Shown here: positions 1 through 3,852 of the stretch, piece by piece
How positions within the stretch are numbered: the stretch's first letter is position 1
How the letters are laid out: each line of letters opens with the position of its first letter
DNA from: an uncultured Ignavibacteria bacterium
GTDB taxonomy: Bacteria; Bacteroidota; Ignavibacteria; Kapaibacteriales; UBA2268
Direction of reading: 5' to 3'
DNA: 6,465 bases
Assembly: GCA_903911805.1 (NCBI GenBank)
Contig: CAIWET010000456.1
Span: 1-6,465, forward strand
The notes under the pieces: model-generated
The model's database searches: none
Told to the model about the DNA's origin: nothing
What the model saw: only the letters and a program-made list of their open reading frames with translations
Translations under genes and position numbers: made by a program

Positions 1-145
1 AAATTATTTCAAAAAATGAGTAAATTTAAATGTAAATGCTATAATCAATAATAAATTCACATATTAAAATAAAGTAGGTACTTCGTCGGTCGAATTCAGT
101 AAAACTAGTTTTTTATGGAATAACTAAATCAGTAAAAAATCAGAT

Positions 146-508
146 TTACTTATTTTCACCATTATTCATAATCTTATCTTTTAATTTTTTAGCGCCTTTA
201 ATGGTTTCTTTGGCAGCTTCTTTGCCAAGTTGCCATCCATATCCACGAGTTGCAGCGTCACCAATTTTAGAGAGCATTCCTTTTTCTTTTCTTGCGGAAG
301 GAACTCTAACAATTTTCTCTTTGACAATTACATTGCTACCAGAAGAATAAGATTTTTCAACTTTTGGTGCAGTTTCTTTTCTTGGCGCTTTCGCTTTTCT
401 TGAAGTAGTAGCTTTAGTTTTTGTTTTACCAAAAGATTTAGCATTTAAATCGCTAAAGCAAAAAAAAGTTGCCAAAACTAATGCGAAAATTACAATTCTC
501 TTTTTCAT
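146..508 (-). CDS. Small exported Lys-rich basic protein of unknown function (120 aa)
   Basis: I do not recognise the family. The reading frame can be extended to a TTG at 544, but I chose the ATG at 508 because it begins a textbook signal peptide: two Lys after Met, a hydrophobic core at about residues 5-18, and a likely cleavage after Asn-Ala near residue 23. The mature part is about 97 aa and strongly basic. Residues 28-52 are a low-complexity Lys/Thr/Ala/Pro tract that is probably disordered. Residues 60-72 could form a beta strand, and residues 94-114 are rich in Ala and Lys and likely form an amphipathic helix. The leader has no Shine-Dalgarno but does have a TATATTTG element at 542-549. 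It is separated from the upstream operon by a terminator and is probably transcribed alone. An envelope or periplasmic role is inferred from the signal peptide only. Confidence 0.7.
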   Translation of the reverse strand: MKKRIVIFALVLATFFCFSDLNAKSFGKTKTKATTSRKAKAPRKETAPKVEKSYSSGSNVIVKEKIVRVPSARKEKGMLSKIGDAATRGYGWQLGKEAAKETIKGAKKLKDKIMNNGENK

Positions 509-541
509 AAAAAATTTCAATATTGTAAATAAAAATTCACC

Positions 542-549
542 CAAATATA
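542..549 (-). promoter_or_regulatory. Bacteroidota-type -7 element (TAnnTTTG) for the exported basic protein
   Basis: On the minus strand this reads TATATTTG, an exact match to the Bacteroidota -7 consensus TAnnTTTG. It would start transcription near 535 and give a leader of about 27 nt. I see no good -33 TTTG at the usual distance, only a T-rich tract, and such a match is easy to get by chance in AT-rich DNA. Confidence 0.4.
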
Positions 550-597
550 ATAAAAAAAATCGATAAAAATTTGCCTATTTTATAAACGAGTGATATG

Positions 598-608
598 AAT
601 GTATAACT
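598..608 (-). repeat. Downstream copy of the 11-bp direct repeat flanking the operon
   Basis: It reads AGTTATACATT on the minus strand and is identical, in the same orientation, to 2903-2913. The two copies bracket the four-gene operon and its terminator, giving a unit of about 2.3 kb. The match stops at 11 bp on both sides. An 11-mer repeat alone can occur by chance in AT-rich DNA, so the weight rests on its position at both borders. Confidence 0.5.
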
Positions 609-640
609 CGTGCCTTTTAGGCTATGAATCGTCATTCATA
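601..640. repeat. Hairpin cluster next to the downstream boundary of the operon
   Basis: Two short inverted repeats follow one another. GCCT-ttt-AGGC lies at 612-622, and a perfect 7+4+7 inverted repeat (TATGAAT / ATTCATA, loop cgtc) lies at 623-640. Immediately to the left is GTATAAC (601-607), part of an 11-bp sequence that recurs upstream of the operon at 2903-2913. A further inverted pair, ACGAGT at 586-591 and ACTCGT at 606-611, overlaps this cluster. None is followed by a T-run in either direction that would make it an obvious terminator. Recombination site or RNA structure are both possible. Confidence 0.5.
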
Positions 641-650
641 ATTTAAAATT

Positions 651-683
651 AAAAAAATGGACTGTGTTTTTAAGGCAGTCCAT
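651..683 (-). terminator. Intrinsic terminator of the four-gene operon
   Basis: On the minus strand an 8-bp stem ATGGACTG / CAGTCCAT (683-676 paired with 664-657) closes an 11-nt loop and runs straight into seven T residues (657-651; the innermost stem base is shared), followed by more A/T. It starts 24 nt after the stop codon of the last operon gene at 707. Stem, spacing and T-tract all fit rho-independent termination. Confidence 0.85.
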
Positions 684-706
684 ACGTTAAAATTGGAGAG
701 AAAGGA

Positions 707-1528
707 CTAGACTTTCTTAGCTGTACCATAAAAATCCCAGTCGAAGTTAGGATTTTCTGACCACTCGTAAGTATCTAATAACTCTTGGTTGCATTTTTCT
801 CTTAGATCACTTAAAGTCGTTACATCCTGTAAATTAATACTAATATTATTTCCACGTAATTTACCATAATCAGAGACCAAGACGCCATTTAATTTATAGG
901 TACCTTCTGATAGTCCTGATAATCTTAATTCTTTTTTCCCTTTTATATCGCTAAATTCATCATCATCATTCATTAGAAGATTTATACTCTTTTGTATAAA
1001 AGGTGAGTTGAACTTTATATAATCTACAGAATATATCTCATTTTTTGAGCCCCACATAATTTCTTCAGGAGTATCACAATCATCATTAATTTCATATTCA
1101 TCATCTAAATCAGTGTATGCATATGCAAAATAAAAATTTGGTTCAATATCAATTTTACCTACAAAAGTTGATAAAGGTTTTCCAGTATAAGGACAAAACA
1201 GCAAATCTAAATCATCAAATTTATGAAACTGTTCATCGAACAGAATTGCTTTATTACCTAACTTTTTATTAGAATTTCTTTCTTTAATAATTAAGTTTAA
1301 ACCATAAATATCGAATATTCTCTTATAAAAATCCTGAACTAATTCGCAAGGATAAATTTCTATTACAGAAGTAAAATCTAATTCTTTTTCAGTCAATTCA
1401 CTTAACTTTGTATTAAAGTATGCTTTTTTACCTTCAAATAGTACGTCTAATTTAAGACCAAATTTGTTATAAAAATTTCTTTCTAAATCATAAACAGTAT
1501 TTTTACCAATAAATCTAATTAATTTCAT
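707..1528 (-). CDS. Acidic protein with two N-terminal repeats, last gene of the glycosylase operon, unknown function (273 aa)
   Basis: I cannot name this family. The N-terminus carries a duplicated unit of about 38 residues. Repeat 1 (about 9-46) has a helix ending FYNKFGL, a strand LDVLF, then GKKA and a TKLSEL segment. Repeat 2 (about 62-100) has FYKRIFDIYGL, a strand NLIIK, then NKKLGNKA. The helix, FGL/YGL turn, strand and Gly-Lys layout suggests two small alpha/beta, perhaps beta-grasp-like, domains; this is inference. Residues 138-157 and 187-194 are Asp/Glu clusters, and the whole protein carries about 15 more acidic than basic residues. The C-terminal part (198-270) is rich in aromatic residues near its end (EWSENPNFDWDF). 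There is no signal peptide or TM segment, so it is probably cytoplasmic. An AGGGA Shine-Dalgarno at 1534-1538, 5 nt before the ATG, supports the start. It lies 16 bp after the 66-aa gene and is followed by the terminator. Confidence 0.85.
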   Translation of the reverse strand: MKLIRFIGKNTVYDLERNFYNKFGLKLDVLFEGKKAYFNTKLSELTEKELDFTSVIEIYPCELVQDFYKRIFDIYGLNLIIKERNSNKKLGNKAILFDEQFHKFDDLDLLFCPYTGKPLSTFVGKIDIEPNFYFAYAYTDLDDEYEINDDCDTPEEIMWGSKNEIYSVDYIKFNSPFIQKSINLLMNDDDEFSDIKGKKELRLSGLSEGTYKLNGVLVSDYGKLRGNNISINLQDVTTLSDLREKCNQELLDTYEWSENPNFDWDFYGTAKKV

Positions 1529-1544
1529 TTTATTCCCTATTATA

Positions 1545-1745
1545 TTATTTCTTTAATTTAACTGAATTAACACCATCTATAACAGCATTATTCGCTAATT
1601 TAGATTTATATTTTTCATTAATTATACTCCTAGCTCTTTCTTTGTCGCAATTAATACTATTATATTCAATTTCAATAGTATTTGTCTTTTGATTGCCACC
1701 AGATGGGTGCCATTTGACTTCTACTTCAAAAACATGATCTGACAT
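1545..1745 (-). CDS. Small operon protein with predicted beta-beta-alpha-beta pattern, unknown function (66 aa)
   Basis: This short frame is supported as a gene by an AGGAG Shine-Dalgarno at 1751-1755 placed 5 nt before the ATG, and by its position in a closely packed operon. Judged by eye, it has a strand at residues 4-11 (HVFEVEVKW), a Gly-Gly loop near 16-17, a strand at 22-28 (NTIEIEY), a helix at about 34-50, and a final strand ending in VKLKK. That pattern suits a compact cytoplasmic domain; I see no catalytic motif, metal-binding cluster, signal peptide or TM segment. It could be an accessory or adaptor subunit for its neighbours, but that is inferred from operon position only. It is 8 bp downstream of the coiled-coil gene and 16 bp upstream of the acidic repeat protein. 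Confidence 0.75.
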   Translation of the reverse strand: MSDHVFEVEVKWHPSGGNQKTNTIEIEYNSINCDKERARSIINEKYKSKLANNAVIDGVNSVKLKK

Positions 1746-1750
1746 AATTA

Positions 1751-1755
1751 CTCCT
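1751..1755 (-). promoter_or_regulatory. Shine-Dalgarno overlapping the upstream stop codon (66-aa gene)
   Basis: AGGAG on the minus strand shares its first bases with the TAG stop of the coiled-coil gene (1754-1756) and sits 5 nt before the next ATG. A ribosome terminating on the first gene would cover this site, so the two genes are probably translationally coupled. Confidence 0.7.
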
Positions 1756-2026
1756 ATTTAACTTGTTTTTTAACATTTTCAATATCTTTTTTTATACTTT
1801 CAATTTCTTTTGCCAGATTTGCTTTATAAGTTACAAGTGCTTTTTTCTTCTGATCTATTGCAGTTTGCATTGAAACTTTTGAAGATGGAAGGGCACTTGC
1901 TTTAGACTTCTTAGCATTTTCTATTCCTGCGACATGAGATTTTATTTGGCTTTCTGAAGCTTTCTTTTTAGATTCGATTTTCTTTTTAAGATCTTCAATC
2001 TTCTTTTTTGCATCTTCTTTTGTCAT
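1754..2026 (-). CDS. Lys-rich coiled-coil protein of the glycosylase operon, unknown function (90 aa)
   Basis: Almost the whole chain is predicted helical with a heptad-like Ile/Leu/Val spacing. The first helix is at about 2-42 and the second at about 53-90, with a break at ALPSS (45-49), so a helical hairpin or antiparallel coiled coil is likely. Lys and Arg exceed Asp and Glu by about 13, opposite in sign to the acidic protein encoded two genes downstream. There are no Cys or Trp residues, signal peptide, TM segment or enzymatic motif. The ATG at 2026 is supported by AAGGTG at 2031-2036, which overlaps the stop codon of the glycosylase gene. Possible roles are nucleic-acid binding or a scaffold for the other operon products; neither is shown by the sequence. 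Low-complexity Lys-rich helices match many unrelated proteins, so homology searches would need care. Confidence 0.78.
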   Translation of the reverse strand: MTKEDAKKKIEDLKKKIESKKKASESQIKSHVAGIENAKKSKASALPSSKVSMQTAIDQKKKALVTYKANLAKEIESIKKDIENVKKQVK

Positions 2027-2030
2027 ATTA

Positions 2031-2036
2031 CACCTT
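2031..2036 (-). promoter_or_regulatory. Shine-Dalgarno overlapping the glycosylase stop codon (coiled-coil gene)
   Basis: AAGGTG on the minus strand overlaps the TAA stop of the glycosylase gene (2035-2037) and lies 4 nt before the ATG of the 90-aa gene. The arrangement repeats the one at 1751-1755 and suggests coupled translation along the operon. Confidence 0.6.
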
Positions 2037-2796
2037 AATTTTTATAATTACAATAATCTGTTTTAGATAATTCGCATTTATCACATTTTGGCTTTACTTC
2101 TAAGCAAATACCATATTCTTTTACTTGACCATATTCTACAAAAATCATATCAATGTATCTGATTTTTTGTTTAGTAGCTTTTGCAAACTCGCGAGCGTGT
2201 ACAATCAATTCCCAGTATTGTTTGTCATGTGTTATTAAACCTAATCTTTCGAAAATTCTAATTAATACTCTATCAGGCTTTACTACATTCAAACCAATTT
2301 CTGTCATAAAATGATAAGTTGTGATATCACCTAAATATGCAAATTTTGAACGAACAGTTTTATAAAATTTCTTTAATGTTTCATCTGTATCATCTGGCAA
2401 GAGCGATACTAAATAATTATGAATAGATCCAAATTCGCTTATAATACTCGGAAATAATTTTGCATTTTTGATAATTCCTTCTATCTTACCAGGATGTTTT
2501 ATCATTTTTGAATCTGCCATCATTTTATTTATGTCATTTTGATCAAATTTAGAAACTGTTTTATAATCAGGAAAATATTCTTTTATTAATCCTACCTTTT
2601 TGTTAACAGTATCTGCTTTAAAACCTGAGTAAAAAGCAATGAAAGTTAATTCTTCAAAATACCAATCGTCACTTTTTGCTTCAAATTTTAAAGTTTTTGT
2701 GCTTTCGTATCTTTCATCAAAATCTTTTTTTGATAATTTTAAAGCACTCATTAAACTGTTCTCCATCTTTGTGAAGACTTCTGAGTAATTATACAT
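2035..2796 (-). CDS. HhH-GPD DNA glycosylase with C-terminal Fe-S motif (Tag/EndoIII-like), first gene of the operon
   Basis: This is a predicted base-excision enzyme that cleaves the N-glycosidic bond of a damaged or modified base. Residues 46-120 resemble the helical core of 3-methyladenine glycosylases (FEELTFIAFYSGF, then MIKHPGKIEGIIKNAK, close to the Tag stretch IRHRGKIQAIIGNAR). The hairpin region is 151-165 (FAYLGDITTYHFM), followed by KPDRVLIRIFERLGL, where Asp175 matches the conserved catalytic Asp of the HhH-GPD family. The tail has Cys231-X6-Cys238-X2-Cys241-X7-Cys249, close to the EndoIII/MutY C-X6-C-X2-C-X5-C [4Fe-4S] motif. No Lys sits where EndoIII has its lyase Lys, so a monofunctional glycosylase is likely. 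The substrate is unknown. GAAAGGG at 2804-2810, 7 nt before the ATG, supports the start. It heads a four-gene operon with an 8-bp gap to the next gene. Confidence 0.85.
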   Translation of the reverse strand: MYNYSEVFTKMENSLMSALKLSKKDFDERYESTKTLKFEAKSDDWYFEELTFIAFYSGFKADTVNKKVGLIKEYFPDYKTVSKFDQNDINKMMADSKMIKHPGKIEGIIKNAKLFPSIISEFGSIHNYLVSLLPDDTDETLKKFYKTVRSKFAYLGDITTYHFMTEIGLNVVKPDRVLIRIFERLGLITHDKQYWELIVHAREFAKATKQKIRYIDMIFVEYGQVKEYGICLEVKPKCDKCELSKTDYCNYKN

Positions 2797-2859
2797 TTTT
2801 AGGCCCTTTCATTTGATTATTTAAATAAGAATTAAATCTCAATTCCTTTTATCCTTAAT

Positions 2860-2888
2860 TCTATATTCAAAATTAATAAATAAAACAA
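2860..2888 (-). promoter_or_regulatory. Candidate promoter of the glycosylase operon
   Basis: Two overlapping readings are possible on the minus strand. One is a sigma70-like pair, TTGTTT (2883-2888) and TATAGA (2860-2865), separated by 17 bp. The other is a Bacteroidota -7 element TAATTTTG (2868-2875, exact TAnnTTTG) without a clear -33 box. Either would give a leader of roughly 50-70 nt. The 21-bp-spaced repeats begin 17 bp further upstream, a suitable place for an operator. In DNA this AT-rich, promoter-like matches are common. Confidence 0.35.
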
Positions 2889-2902
2889 CACATTTTTAAT
2901 CT

Positions 2903-2913
2903 AATGTATAACT
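2903..2913 (-). repeat. Upstream copy of the 11-bp direct repeat flanking the operon
   Basis: It reads AGTTATACATT on the minus strand, identical to 598-608. It contains GTTATAC, which resembles the GTTRRRY core at which integron integrases cut (T at the fifth base departs from the consensus). It overlaps the third, degenerate member of the 21-bp-spaced repeat array. Confidence 0.5.
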
Positions 2914-2960
2914 GCTGATTATGAATATATAAGTGCCGTGTTTCAGTATATAAGTGCCGT
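2905..2960. repeat. Three short repeats at an exact 21-bp period
   Basis: TATATAAGTGCCGT occurs perfectly at 2926-2939 and 2947-2960. A degenerate copy, TGTATAACTGCTGA (10 of 14 identical), lies exactly one period before at 2905-2918. A 21-bp period is two helical turns, so all copies face the same side of the DNA. This fits binding sites for an oligomeric regulator or a recombinase. The array lies about 110 bp upstream of the glycosylase start, with its low-coordinate end next to the candidate promoter. Confidence 0.75.
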
Positions 2961-3081
2961 ATTTTTGCTGGGGGCTTTTATCTGTTTTTTGATAAAATCA
3001 AATGTAATTGATTGTCAAAAATGATTGAATACAAATTAATTTCAATAAATAAAATAGGGGAGTATAAAATTTGTAAAGAAT

Positions 3082-3852
3082 CTATATTTTATTTGCAAAT
3101 TTCTCTAATGATGATATAAATTGATCTCTTAAATTCTCGGAAACTGGAATTTCTGACCTATCTTTCATTACAATATAACTAGGTTTTGTTTTTACGTATT
3201 TCTTGAAATATTTCATATTAATCAAGTGACTATTATGAGGCCTAACGAATGAATGATTGATCAATAAATCATCAAAGTTTTTCAAATTCTTTGAAACTAA
3301 TAATACACTTCCATTATTGAAATATACATTAGTATATTGGGTGCTAGCTTCGCACCTAACGATCTCAGAAATACTAAACATTGATATGCCATTATTTGTT
3401 GATAATAAGATATTATCAAGCTTATCGTTTAAACTATCTCTCATTATAGATAATTTATAGTCAATACCATCGAAAGTTTTAAAGTTTTTATATCTTTCTA
3501 ATGCACTTGCTAACTTCTGGTGGTTTATTGGCTTTAATAAATAATGCAAAGCCGAAAACTCAAATGCCTGAATTGCATAATTATTATAAGATGTAGTGAA
3601 AACAACTTCATATCCTTTGAAGGATGTCTTTTCGATAATATCAAATCCGCTTCCATCTGGTAGCGAAATATCCAAAAGTAATAATTCGGGCTTAACATCA
3701 TTTATTAGTTTAATAGCATCTTCAACATTAGTTTCCGAACCTAAAATAGTTAGATTTGAGAATTTGGTCTGTATTAATATTTGTAATGAGGATAAAGAAT
3801 TTTCTTCATCGTCAACTATTACAACCCCAATTTTGCTTGTTTTATTCTTCAT
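3082..3852 (-). CDS. LytTR-family response regulator (256 aa)
   Basis: This is the cytoplasmic DNA-binding partner of the adjacent histidine kinase. Residues 7-125 form the receiver domain: acidic pair Asp14-Asp15 (VDDEE), phospho-acceptor Asp61 in LLLLDISLPDGSG, Thr86 in FTTSY, and Lys107 in LLKPI. Residues 147-250 are a LytTR domain, recognisable from IVRCEAS, the FVRPHNSHLINM stretch (about 202-213) and IPVSENLRDQF (235-245). LytTR proteins of this family typically bind pairs of short direct repeats near the promoters they control. The ATG at 3852 lies inside the last codons of the kinase gene (11-nt overlap), which points to coupled translation. Length and all key residues are normal. Its targets are not known; the 21-bp-period repeats just downstream, at 2905-2960, are one possibility because repeats in helical phase suit this family, but this is inference. 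Confidence 0.93.
   Translation of the reverse strand: MKNKTSKIGVVIVDDEENSLSSLQILIQTKFSNLTILGSETNVEDAIKLINDVKPELLLLDISLPDGSGFDIIEKTSFKGYEVVFTTSYNNYAIQAFEFSALHYLLKPINHQKLASALERYKNFKTFDGIDYKLSIMRDSLNDKLDNILLSTNNGISMFSISEIVRCEASTQYTNVYFNNGSVLLVSKNLKNFDDLLINHSFVRPHNSHLINMKYFKKYVKTKPSYIVMKDRSEIPVSENLRDQFISSLEKFANKI

Noticed and set aside
1..145. Possible small gene or RNA in the left edge, including the aagta-gg-tactt inverted repeat at 72-83 and the palindrome aaaactagtttt at 101-112
   Set aside because: No supported reading frame, promoter or terminator was found. The inverted repeats are short and AT-rich, and the sequence is cut by the window edge.
509..544. Twelve-residue N-terminal extension of the exported basic protein from a TTG codon at 544
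   Set aside because: It would bury the signal peptide behind extra residues, has no Shine-Dalgarno, and overlaps the TATATTTG promoter-like element. The ATG at 508 is the better start.
707..1528. Ubiquitin-like conjugation system based on the beta-grasp-like repeats
   Set aside because: There is no C-terminal Gly-Gly, and no E1, E2 or JAB-type gene in the window. The resemblance is only a loose secondary-structure pattern.
2905..2960. CRISPR array
   Set aside because: The repeats are only 14 bp with 7-bp gaps and just three units, one of them degenerate. No cas gene is present.
2976..2997. Inverted repeat TTTTATC / GATAAAA as a terminator for the response regulator gene
   Set aside because: The 7-bp stem has a single GC pair, no T-run follows on the minus strand, and it lies more than 80 bp past the stop codon.
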